NCBI GenBank assembly: GCA_001821055.1
Contig: MHRT01000005.1
Coordinates: 107,533 to 156,377, forward strand
Direction of reading: 5' to 3'
DNA length: 48,845 nucleotides
Origin: Candidatus Taylorbacteria bacterium RIFCSPHIGHO2_12_FULL_45_16
GTDB taxonomy: Bacteria > Patescibacteriota > Minisyncoccia > Phycocordibacterales > PALSA-1337
The translations under genes and the position numbers were made by a program. This document shows positions 9,964-18,150 of the stretch, in pieces (position 1 is the first letter of the stretch; every line of letters starts with the position of its first letter). The notes beneath the pieces were generated by a model that was not told the origin of the DNA, ran no database searches, and worked only from the letters and a program-made list of their open reading frames with translations.

Positions 9964-11073
9964 ATGTCCCTCTCTATCGGCATCGTCGGCCTACCAAACG
10001 TCGGTAAATCAACGCTATTTAACGCTCTTACCCGAAAGAGCGTGCTCGTGGCCAACTATCCTTTTGCCACGATAGATCCGTCAGTTGGTGTCGTAGCCGT
10101 GCCCGATGAACGTCTGTCTAAACTCTCGGCTTTTTCAAAGTCGGCAAAAACCGTTCCGGCAGCCATAGAATTTGTAGACATTGCCGGGTTGGTCAAGGGT
10201 GCATCCGATGGCGAGGGCCTAGGCAACCAATTCCTCACCAACATCCGCGAGACGGATGCTATCGCCGAGATAGTGCGCATTTTTGAAGATGATAATATTA
10301 TCCATGTGGATGGCAAGATCAACCCTCTAAAAGACATTGAAGTTATCAACTTGGAACTTATTTTGGCTGATCTGCAAACAGTGGCCAAGCGTCAGGCTAG
10401 TCTGGCCCGCGAGATCAAAGCCGGCAAAAAAGAGGCCATTATAGAAAATGGTTTGGTCGAAAAAATCATCACCTTATTAGAAGTCGGCAAGATGGCTTCA
10501 ACGGTTGTGGCAGATGAATTTGAAGCGCCTTTTTTGAAACAACTGCACCTGCTTACTTCAAAACCGTTCATGTATGTCTTGAATAAGAAGTCCGGCGGTA
10601 AAAATTTGGATGAACCTCGAGGTTTCACTTTGGATGAAAGATACCTAGCTCTAATGGCGTTTTTCAAAGAAAATAATGCCAAGTGGGTGATTGTGGATGC
10701 GGGCATCGAACATGAACTCAAAGATATTGATGACAAAGAAAAACAGGAACTTCGCGAGGTCCTAGGCTCCAAAGATGACGGCATCGATAACCTGATCAAA
10801 AAGGGTTACGAGCTTCTGAATCTGATTACCTACTTCACGACCGGAGTAGACGAATCCCGCGCCTGGACTATTATTCGCGGCTGGACTGCACCTGAAGCCG
10901 GCACGGCTATCCATAGTGATTTCAAAGATAAATTCATCCGCGCGGAAGTTATCGAGTGGGACAAGCTACTCGAATCCGGTTCATTTGCCACGGCGCGCGA
11001 GAAAGGTCTCTTGAGGACAGAAGGGAAGGAGTATGTAGTCAAGGATGGGGATGTGGTGGAGTTTAGAATCTAG
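9964..11073 (+). CDS. ychF: Redox-regulated ATPase YchF (Obg-like)
   Basis: GLPNVGKSTLFNALT; TGS end GKEYVVKDGDVVEFRI. Confidence 0.97.
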   Translation: MSLSIGIVGLPNVGKSTLFNALTRKSVLVANYPFATIDPSVGVVAVPDERLSKLSAFSKSAKTVPAAIEFVDIAGLVKGASDGEGLGNQFLTNIRETDAIAEIVRIFEDDNIIHVDGKINPLKDIEVINLELILADLQTVAKRQASLAREIKAGKKEAIIENGLVEKIITLLEVGKMASTVVADEFEAPFLKQLHLLTSKPFMYVLNKKSGGKNLDEPRGFTLDERYLALMAFFKENNAKWVIVDAGIEHELKDIDDKEKQELREVLGSKDDGIDNLIKKGYELLNLITYFTTGVDESRAWTIIRGWTAPEAGTAIHSDFKDKFIRAEVIEWDKLLESGSFATAREKGLLRTEGKEYVVKDGDVVEFRI

Positions 11074-11089
11074 CCATAAAATTACTATG

Positions 11090-11347
11090 AAATATATCCA
11101 AATAAAAACTGAAAATTTAGAATTCTATATTGAAATCGACGATCAAAGAATTGAAGTTAGAAAAGTTGAACTTGCAAACGAAGGATTACTCGGATTCGCA
11201 AGTAAAGATATTCAATTTCATGGAACGACTCTTGATCCAAAACCAATTCTCGAAAAGCATGATTTCAAAGAAACTCAAATTTCTAAAGAAGAATTTGAAC
11301 AGATTTGGGACCGTGCGATTCTGACTCAGAAGACGGTAGTGTCATAG
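11090..11347 (+). CDS. Small protein resembling DUF6881/immunity-like proteins
   Basis: 85 aa MKYIQIKTENLEFYIEIDDQRIEVRKVEL...ISKEEFEQIWDRA; family recalled from pattern only. Confidence 0.55.
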   Translation, partial: KYIQIKTENLEFYIEIDDQRIEVRKVELANEGLLGFASKDIQFHGTTLDPKPILEKHDFKETQISKEEFEQIWDRAILTQKTVVS

Positions 11348-11361
11348 AGTTTAGGATTTGA
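11329..11361 (+). repeat. ychF-tail repeat R1 (EDGSVIEFRI-stop)
   Basis: GAAGACGGTAGTGTCATAGAGTTTAGGATTTGA vs ychF end AAGGATGGGGATGTGGTGGAGTTTAGAATCTAG (11041-11073). Confidence 0.9.
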
Positions 11362-11387
11362 GAAAATTGAGTTATAATAATTTCATC

Positions 11388-11819
11388 ATGGCGACATTAA
11401 AAGAAGATATCAAAACAGGTTCAAATTGGATTAGCGCAGCATTAAAATCATCAGGATATAAGGCTGACTTTTCTCTAAAGAGCTTGAAAGAAGTTGATAG
11501 ATTCTTTGATGAGCATTCCAAGGATGGAAAACCGACAGATGGTGGATTACTGTCAGAACAAATAGGAAATAGACTATTCTGTATTGGTTCCTATGTTGGA
11601 GAAGTTATTCGAAAGAAGATTGGTGGAGAATGGATTGTGAATGATTCTGATCCACAAGGTGAAATAAATATAACTCTAAAAACTACACACGGAACTCAGA
11701 TGTGGCCTGTCCAAAGAGTAATGAAAAGACTTCAAAATGGTGCAGAGGATTCAATTGCTGCATATGGGAGTTTTATTGGAACTGAAGACACGAAGAAACC
11801 ATTTTGGAAGTTTTGGTAA
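11388..11819 (+). CDS. Hypothetical protein, immunity-like style
   Basis: 143 aa; TATAAT 9 nt upstream; GSYVGEVIRKKIGGEWIVND...VMKRLQNGAEDSIAAYG. Confidence 0.65.
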   Translation: MATLKEDIKTGSNWISAALKSSGYKADFSLKSLKEVDRFFDEHSKDGKPTDGGLLSEQIGNRLFCIGSYVGEVIRKKIGGEWIVNDSDPQGEINITLKTTHGTQMWPVQRVMKRLQNGAEDSIAAYGSFIGTEDTKKPFWKFW

Positions 11820-11824
11820 CTTCT

Positions 11825-11857
11825 GAAGATGGTGGTGTCATAGAGTTTAGAATTTAG
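11825..11857 (+). repeat. ychF-tail repeat R2 (EDGGVIEFRI-stop)
   Basis: GAAGATGGTGGTGTCATAGAGTTTAGAATTTAG. Confidence 0.9.
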
Positions 11858-11861
11858 ATAC

Positions 11862-11890
11862 TTGACAATAGCTACTATAAGGTGTATAAT
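11862..11890 (+). promoter_or_regulatory. Sigma70-type promoter TTGACA-N17-TATAAT
   Basis: Perfect -35 (11862-11867) and -10 (11885-11890), 17-bp spacer. Confidence 0.85.
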
Positions 11891-11901
11891 TATACAAGAT
11901 T

Positions 11902-12078
11902 ATGAAAAAAATTATATATCAAAACCATGAAGTTCAGCCTGGTGTCATCGTTGCTTTTTTGGAGGGAAATCCTTCAATAAAAGGCTTCGGGACCTCTGGC
12001 AGTGAGGCTGTTGGAAACCTCATTGAGATGCATCCCGATGTGTTTGGGATCGTCACTGAAAATCAAATTGAACACTAA
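11902..12078 (+). CDS. 58-aa small protein (tentatively HicB-like fold)
   Basis: MKKIIYQNHEVQPGVIVAFLEGNPSIKGFGTSGSEAVGNLIEMHPDVFGIVTENQIEH; own promoter and terminator; below ORF-track length cutoff. Confidence 0.65.
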   Translation: MKKIIYQNHEVQPGVIVAFLEGNPSIKGFGTSGSEAVGNLIEMHPDVFGIVTENQIEH

Positions 12079-12100
12079 TCCTTAACCTACCACCAAGGTT

Positions 12101-12130
12101 AAAACCCACCTCGCGAGAGGTGGGTTTTCT
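12101..12130 (+). terminator. Rho-independent terminator
   Basis: AAAACCCACCTC-GCGA-GAGGTGGGTTTT. Confidence 0.85.
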
Positions 12131-12137
12131 GTTGGAA

Positions 12138-12170
12138 AAATACGGCAGTGTGATGGAGTTTAAGATTTAG
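12138..12170 (+). repeat. ychF-tail repeat R3 (KYGSVMEFKI-stop)
   Basis: AAATACGGCAGTGTGATGGAGTTTAAGATTTAG. Confidence 0.85.
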
Positions 12171-12174
12171 GCAA

Positions 12175-12273
12175 CAAAAAACCCGCAGTTGCCCACGGGT
12201 TGCTTCTCAGAGAGAAGGTAAGACCTGTTTATTAGTCCGGAGAGCCAGGTCACATCCACTGATTCCAGATATG
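12175..12273 (-). ncRNA. Candidate small RNA with own promoter and terminator
   Basis: Minus strand: TTGACA (12307-12302)-N17-TAAACT; GACCTG..CAGGTC and CTTCTC-TCT-GAGAAG stems; terminator AACCCGTGGGCAACTGCGGGTTTTTT; no ORF. Confidence 0.6.
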
Positions 12274-12353
12274 CTAATAGTTTAGCAGGGTACTAATTTG
12301 TTGTCAAGTACTTAAATTGCAAATTATTGAAAACCTATATTTAGAGCCATATA

Positions 12354-12386
12354 TAAGATGGTATTCGAATAGAGTTTAAGATTTAG
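12354..12386 (+). repeat. ychF-tail repeat R4 (DGIRIEFKI-stop)
   Basis: TAAGATGGTATTCGAATAGAGTTTAAGATTTAG. Confidence 0.75.
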
Positions 12387-12433
12387 ACAAAAGAAAGCTG
12401 GAAACACGAGATTTTCGGCTCAAGATTTGACCA

Positions 12434-12462
12434 TTGACACCAAAACGTCCATATGCTATTAT
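12434..12462 (+). promoter_or_regulatory. Promoter TTGACA-N17-TATTAT
   Basis: -35 at 12434-12439, -10 at 12457-12462. Confidence 0.65.
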
Positions 12463-12633
12463 TTAGCACTGTACTGTGACTTGTGTTGCTGTACGGCACC
12501 TTTAAAAAATATGCACTTATCGAGACTCACGCATTTTCGGCAACGAACTGGACGATCCAGGCGTTTTCAGTGGACCGCTGATCAAATTCATTACCAATCA
12601 CCCCAGCAGATTGTCAGGGGTGGAGGAGGTCCA

Positions 12634-12702
12634 ATGATTGGTATCATGATAATCGTCATAATCACGATTGCCATGTGCGTCGGCAGCTTGTTCTTCCAGT
12701 AG
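12634..12702 (+). CDS. 22-aa single-TM peptide (or C-terminus of a 63-aa ORF starting 12511)
   Basis: AGGAGGTCCAATG; MIGIMIIVIITIAMCVGSLFFQ. Confidence 0.35.
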   Translation: MIGIMIIVIITIAMCVGSLFFQ

Positions 12703-12790
12703 CAGTCCTCCGATCGCACGCACCGCCGGGCAGACCTTCAGTCACCGACATTTTTTGTAAAAACTCCTTTTTTGAGCTATGATTTGACCC

Positions 12791-15700
12791 ATGAAGAAGA
12801 ATACTGACAAGCGAGGTTTATCCTCGCTCAAACCTTACGACCATAAAACCATTGAGAAAAAGTGGCAGAAATATTGGGAGTCCCGAGGTGGAACCTCGGT
12901 GTCGGCAAAGAAATTTTACGGCTTGATCGAGTTTCCATACCCATCCGGTGACGGTCTGCATGTTGGCCACATCCGCAGCAATACGGCCATGGATGTCATC
13001 GCCCGCAAACGCCGCGCGCAGGGTTACAACGTGCTTTACCCTATAGGTTGGGATGCTTTTGGTCTACCAACGGAAAATTATGCCATCAAGAATGGTGTTC
13101 AGCCGGCTGTAGTGACAAAGAAAAATACAGATATTTTCCGCCGTCAACTAAAGGCGCTTGGCTTTTCATTTGATTGGTCACGCGAAATAAATACAACCGA
13201 TCCGGCATACTACAAATGGACGCAGTGGATTTTTCTGCAATTTCTGAAGAAAGGCCTGGCCTACAAGAAGAAGATGACCATCAATTGGTGTCCAAAGGAT
13301 TTGATCGGCCTAGCGAACGAAGAAGGGATTAACGGTGCCTGTGAGCGTTGCGGTACGCCGGTGGAAAAGCGCGAAAAAGAGCAGTGGATGTTGGCGATAA
13401 CGAAGTATGCGGACAAGCTATTGTCAGGATTAAACGCAAAGGTGGCTGAAGATGGCACGTTGATTGAGGATGACTTCGGTACCCCGTTGTTTACGCAAAT
13501 GACAGAAACTTCGGCGATTCGTCTGGAGCTTCCATATGTAGAACGCGATGCGATTATGGCGATTGTAAAGCATTGGTCAGAGGATAAATACATCGGCCTC
13601 AAATGGAAAAAGGTGGCGTGGAAAACCCTGATCACTGGAGGACCAGAAGGTAATCAGACTTTAGAAGAGGCGGCAATAGCAGAAATTGCTGAAGAAACCG
13701 GTTACAAAAATCCGAAACTTATAAGGCATTTAGATCGAGTGGATTCAAAATTTTTCCACGTGCCAAAAAATATAAATAGATACGCCCATTTTGATGTGAT
13801 GTATTTCGAACTTCAAAATAGTGACCGGAATGAAATAACGTCCGAAGAACAAGGAAACCATGATGTGGAGTGGCTCTCAAAAGAAGAAATGACCAAGTTT
13901 TTGACGCCAGCTTCGCATCAATATGTTTGGAAGAAATTTCTCAACCCTGATTTGAATGTGAATTCGTACGGTAAACCCCTGCTCGATTGGAAAGAATCGA
14001 TAAAAGATTCACAGCGGAACTGGATAGGGAAGTCGGAGGGCGCGGAACTGACTTTCAAAATCAAGGCAGCCAATTTGGACAAGCAAATAAAAGTTTTTAC
14101 CACCAGGCCCGACACTTTGTTTGGTGTGACCTATGTTGTTTTGGCGCCGGAACATGCCCTGGTCAAGGAATTATTGCCAAATGTCGAAAATAAAGAAGAA
14201 GTCGAAGCGTACATAGGGAAAGTCAAAAAAGAGTCAGACATCGAGCGGACTGACGCCAAGAAAGAAAAAACCGGCGTGGAATTGAAGGGTGTAAAAGCGG
14301 TAAACCCGGCGAACAATGAAGAAGTTCCGGTCTGGATTGCCGACTATGTACTGGCTGATTATGGCACCGGAGCGGTTATGGCTGTGCCGGCGCACGATGA
14401 GCGTGACGGAGATTTTGCCAAAAAATGCGGATTGCCACAAAGAGAAGTCGTCGCGCCGATGATCAATGTGACTGAGGGTGACTTTGCCTTTCGGCCGGGA
14501 GTCAAGATAGTCGATAGGCAGTGCGTTCTGGCCATTGTGAAGCATTGGGAAAAAGACGAGTATCTGTGTCTGACTTCAAAGAGACATGGTTGGACGACTT
14601 TTGTCATTGGCGGCATCGATCAGGGTGAAGATGCCGTCGCGGCGGCCAAGCGGGAAATAACGGAGGAGACCGGCTTCACGGATTTTGCGTCATTTAGACC
14701 GCTGGGCGGGCATGTGTATGCCAAACATTTCGCGCCGCACAAGAATGAAAATCGTTCGGCCAGACTCAATGGTTTTTACGTTGAACTAAAAAGTGGAACA
14801 CAACAGCCGGTGGCCGAACACGAAGCGAACCATCAGGAGATTTCCTGGATTCCGCGCAAAGACATTGCCAATAGACTGCACCCCAAAATAACCGATTGGG
14901 CTTTTTGGCAGAGATTTGAGAGTGATAAGGCATATGTAGGCGAAGGAATTTTGGAAAATTCCGGCAAATTCGACGGCCAAGATTCCGAATCGGCCAAAAA
15001 AGAAATTACCGAAGCTGTCGGCGGCAAATGGGTTACAACCTTCAAACTTCGCGACTGGATCTTTTCCCGCCAGCGCTATTGGGGCGAACCGATACCAGTG
15101 GTGCACTGCCAAAAATGTGGCATCGTGCCGGTTCCAGAAAAGGATCTGCCCGTAAAGTTGCCAAAGGTCAAAAATTACAAGCCGACGGAGACCGGCGAAT
15201 CACCGCTGGCCGCTATTTCCAAGTGGGTGAATACCAAGTGTCCGCAGTGTGTCGCTGATAAAAAAAAGACTAAGTATTTTATTTTTGATTTTGACGGGGT
15301 TTTGGGAAATACATGGGATATCATGAATTCAGCAAAAGTCAGGATGGGCGACGCGGAGACAATAGACGAGGCGGCAAAAGATTCACTATCCCACTTTGAT
15401 AAAAAACCGATTGATGCGAGAAACCATTTTTTGACGCCTGAACAAAGGAAGGAAAGACAAGAGTGGATAACGACATTTGGTAAACATCTTTCGGAATCAA
15501 ATTTTGGCTTGTTTGACGAGTTTATCAAGGAATTAAAGAAAATAAAAAATGTAAAACTGGCAGTTGCATCTTCTGGTTCTGCGCAATATGTTTTGCCCGC
15601 ACTCAAAAAATCCGGTTTGAAATTCACGCATATACTGGCATATGAGGATCATCATTCCAAAGAAGAAAAAGTCGAGCGTATTTGCGAGGATTGGGGTATA

Positions 15701-16858
15701 GACATAAAAAACGCATATTATTTTACCGATACAAAAGCTGATATTCTTGAATTGGAAAACATTATGGACAGAAAACAAATTGTCGGTTGTGCTTGGGGGT
15801 ATCATGGGTATGATAGATTGAAGGAATTACTTCCAGAAAAAAACATTCTCTTACACCCCAAAGATATTCATAGTTTTTTCAACACTAATTGCTCTGCCAA
15901 GCGCGAAACTGACACCATGCCCAACTGGGCCGGGTCGAGCTGGTACTATTTGCGTTACGCTGATCCGAAGAATAAAAAGGCGTTTGCCGATCCGAAAAAA
16001 TTGAAGTATTGGACACCAGTTGATTGGTACAACGGTGGGATGGAGCATACGACACTTCACCTCCTCTACTCACGATTTTGGCATAAATTCTTGTTTGATC
16101 TCGGTTTGGTGCCGACCAACGAACCATATCTCAAAAGGACTTCTCATGGCCTTATCTTGGCCAAAGGAGGCGAGAAGATGTCCAAATCAAAGCGAAATGT
16201 CATCAATCCTGACGATATCATTGAAACAGTCGGAGCGGATTCGTTGCGTTTGTATGAAATGTTTATGGGACCATTTGATCAATCCATAATTTGGAACACG
16301 GAGAATATAGCGGGAGTTCGGCGTTTTATTGAAAGAGTTTGGAAATTACAAGAAAGAATTGTGCCAAAAACAGATGAAAAAATCAGTGATTTTATGCTGG
16401 TCAACAAGATTATCCACAAAGCCATCAAGAAAGTCAGTGATGATATTGAGGGTATGCGCTTTAACACTGCTATAAGTATTCTGATGATCACACTCAATGA
16501 ACTGGAAAAGGCCGAAGCTGTGGATGACGAACAATATGGAACATTTTTGCAATTGCTGGCACCATTTGCTCCGCATGTGGCCGAAGAATTGTGGTCGTCA
16601 CTTGGTCATAAGAACTCGATTGGCACAGTCTCATGGCCAATCTACGATCCTGCTCTGGCGGCCGATACTGAGATTACAATCATGGTCCAGATCAATGGCA
16701 AAACACGCGGCTCATTTGTGGCGCCTGTAGATACCTCTAAGGAAGAGCTGGAAAAGCGCGCTAAAGCTATTCCAGAGTCTGCAAAATGGCTAAAAGGAAA
16801 GGATGTGAAGAAAGTTATCGTCGTACACAATAAATTGGTCAACATTATCACCAGCTAG
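12791..16858 (+). CDS. leuS: Leucyl-tRNA synthetase with two Nudix-like and one HAD-like inserted domains
   Basis: PYPSGDGLHVGHIR, CPKD..CERCGT, LRDWIFSRQRYWG, MSKSKRNV; Nudix-like ~13538-13957 and ~14501-14920; HAD-like ~15264-15881. Confidence 0.93.
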   Translation: MKKNTDKRGLSSLKPYDHKTIEKKWQKYWESRGGTSVSAKKFYGLIEFPYPSGDGLHVGHIRSNTAMDVIARKRRAQGYNVLYPIGWDAFGLPTENYAIKNGVQPAVVTKKNTDIFRRQLKALGFSFDWSREINTTDPAYYKWTQWIFLQFLKKGLAYKKKMTINWCPKDLIGLANEEGINGACERCGTPVEKREKEQWMLAITKYADKLLSGLNAKVAEDGTLIEDDFGTPLFTQMTETSAIRLELPYVERDAIMAIVKHWSEDKYIGLKWKKVAWKTLITGGPEGNQTLEEAAIAEIAEETGYKNPKLIRHLDRVDSKFFHVPKNINRYAHFDVMYFELQNSDRNEITSEEQGNHDVEWLSKEEMTKFLTPASHQYVWKKFLNPDLNVNSYGKPLLDWKESIKDSQRNWIGKSEGAELTFKIKAANLDKQIKVFTTRPDTLFGVTYVVLAPEHALVKELLPNVENKEEVEAYIGKVKKESDIERTDAKKEKTGVELKGVKAVNPANNEEVPVWIADYVLADYGTGAVMAVPAHDERDGDFAKKCGLPQREVVAPMINVTEGDFAFRPGVKIVDRQCVLAIVKHWEKDEYLCLTSKRHGWTTFVIGGIDQGEDAVAAAKREITEETGFTDFASFRPLGGHVYAKHFAPHKNENRSARLNGFYVELKSGTQQPVAEHEANHQEISWIPRKDIANRLHPKITDWAFWQRFESDKAYVGEGILENSGKFDGQDSESAKKEITEAVGGKWVTTFKLRDWIFSRQRYWGEPIPVVHCQKCGIVPVPEKDLPVKLPKVKNYKPTETGESPLAAISKWVNTKCPQCVADKKKTKYFIFDFDGVLGNTWDIMNSAKVRMGDAETIDEAAKDSLSHFDKKPIDARNHFLTPEQRKERQEWITTFGKHLSESNFGLFDEFIKELKKIKNVKLAVASSGSAQYVLPALKKSGLKFTHILAYEDHHSKEEKVERICEDWGIDIKNAYYFTDTKADILELENIMDRKQIVGCAWGYHGYDRLKELLPEKNILLHPKDIHSFFNTNCSAKRETDTMPNWAGSSWYYLRYADPKNKKAFADPKKLKYWTPVDWYNGGMEHTTLHLLYSRFWHKFLFDLGLVPTNEPYLKRTSHGLILAKGGEKMSKSKRNVINPDDIIETVGADSLRLYEMFMGPFDQSIIWNTENIAGVRRFIERVWKLQERIVPKTDEKISDFMLVNKIIHKAIKKVSDDIEGMRFNTAISILMITLNELEKAEAVDDEQYGTFLQLLAPFAPHVAEELWSSLGHKNSIGTVSWPIYDPALAADTEITIMVQINGKTRGSFVAPVDTSKEELEKRAKAIPESAKWLKGKDVKKVIVVHNKLVNIITS

Positions 16859-16959
16859 ACTCGAACAGTTGGGTATGTTTTGGCAGTGGGTGTAACCGAT
16901 TTGTCCGATTTGACAACAATTTTCCAATGAGGTAGGGTTAAGTGTAATAAGCCTGGGTA

Positions 16960-16978
16960 TGGGAATTACACATTCCCA
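16960..16978. promoter_or_regulatory. Palindrome TGGGAAT-N5-ATTCCCA upstream of sigma4/HARE gene
   Basis: 7-bp perfect inverted repeat in the 180-bp intergenic region; possible operator. Confidence 0.4.
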
Positions 16979-17039
16979 CGAAATTGACTTTAGGACAAGC
17001 TAGTGATACAACTATAGGAATTATTTATTAACAACTCAT

Positions 17040-18077
17040 ATGGCCACATCAACTATTTCGTTTAAACCCAAGCAAATCGTCAAACGCCTCCTTTCATCAC
17101 TTCCTGATCGTGCCCGTGAAGTCATCGTTTACCGTTACGGACTTGGCGTCGATACTCGTCGCATGACCCTAGATGCCATAGGTAAAAAATACGGAATTAC
17201 TCGTGAACGCGTCCGCCAAATTGAGAATTACGCTCTGGGCATAGTCCGCAAATCAAATGAATATAAGCTTGAGAAGGCGGTTTTTGCCGAGCTTGAGAGC
17301 ACCCTGCATGCGTTGGGTGGAATAGTCGTTGAGGATGATTTTCTAGGATCTATCTCCAAAGACAAAAGTCTTCAAAATCACATTCATTTTCTTCTCATCA
17401 TCGGTGAACCGTTCAAAAAAAGGAGAGAAGACGATGATTTCAATCATCGCTGGCATGTCAACGAAGAACTCGCCACACAAGTTGAAGATGCTCTGCGCAA
17501 GCTATACGGCAGTTTGAGCACAAAAGATCTGTTGCCCGAATCGGAGATAATCAATAAATTTCTCCAGCATCTTGAGAACGTCTCTGAACGCTACAAAAAT
17601 CAGGAGATAATGAGGCGTTGGTTGAAACTCTCCAAATCCATAGGCGTTAATGCTTTGGGTGATTGGGGTTCTTCAAATTCTTCCAACATTAAAACCAAGG
17701 GCATGCGCGATTACGCTTTTCTTGTCATCCGTAAACACGGCTCGCCGATTCATTTTCGCGATGTTGCCAAGCAGATCATGGTGATGTTCAAGAAAAAGGC
17801 CCATGTTGCCACGACGCACAATGAATTGATTAAGGATCCTCGCTTTGTACTTGTCGGACGCGGTCTGTATGCTTTGGCCGAATGGGGGTACGCGCCCGGT
17901 ATTGTCCGTGATGTTGTTCGTCTGGTGATTGAGAAACACGGCCCTCTGACCAAGGAAGAAATTATTGCCAAGGTCATGAAGGAACGTTATGTCAAAGAAA
18001 ACACCATCGCCGTTAATCTCCAAAATCCAAAATATTTCAAGAGGGACAAGGATGGAAAGTACTCGGTAGTTATATAA
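17040..18077 (+). CDS. Sigma-70 region 4-like HTH fused to C-terminal HARE-HTH-like region
   Basis: N-term RAREVIVYRYGLG..TLDAIGKKYGITRERVRQIE; C-term winged repeats FRDVAKQI..HNELIKDPRFVLVGRGLYALAEWGY. Confidence 0.8.
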   Translation: MATSTISFKPKQIVKRLLSSLPDRAREVIVYRYGLGVDTRRMTLDAIGKKYGITRERVRQIENYALGIVRKSNEYKLEKAVFAELESTLHALGGIVVEDDFLGSISKDKSLQNHIHFLLIIGEPFKKRREDDDFNHRWHVNEELATQVEDALRKLYGSLSTKDLLPESEIINKFLQHLENVSERYKNQEIMRRWLKLSKSIGVNALGDWGSSNSSNIKTKGMRDYAFLVIRKHGSPIHFRDVAKQIMVMFKKKAHVATTHNELIKDPRFVLVGRGLYALAEWGYAPGIVRDVVRLVIEKHGPLTKEEIIAKVMKERYVKENTIAVNLQNPKYFKRDKDGKYSVVI

Positions 18078-18083
18078 GCAAAA

Positions 18084-18132
18084 CAAAGAAGCAAAAAGGA
18101 AAGATTAGACATCTTTCCTTTTTGCTTCTTTG
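18084..18132. repeat. 22-bp perfect inverted repeat with 5-nt loop
   Basis: CAAAGAAGCAAAAAGGAAAGAT-TAGAC-ATCTTTCCTTTTTGCTTCTTTG; may act as terminator. Confidence 0.85.
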
Positions 18133-18150
18133 CTTGGTATAATGCATTCC

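Noticed and set aside
12427-12633. N-terminal part of ORF 12427-12702 as a real protein
   Set aside because: Its start overlaps the predicted promoter (12434-12462) and its composition is not protein-like; only the distal segment is kept tentatively.
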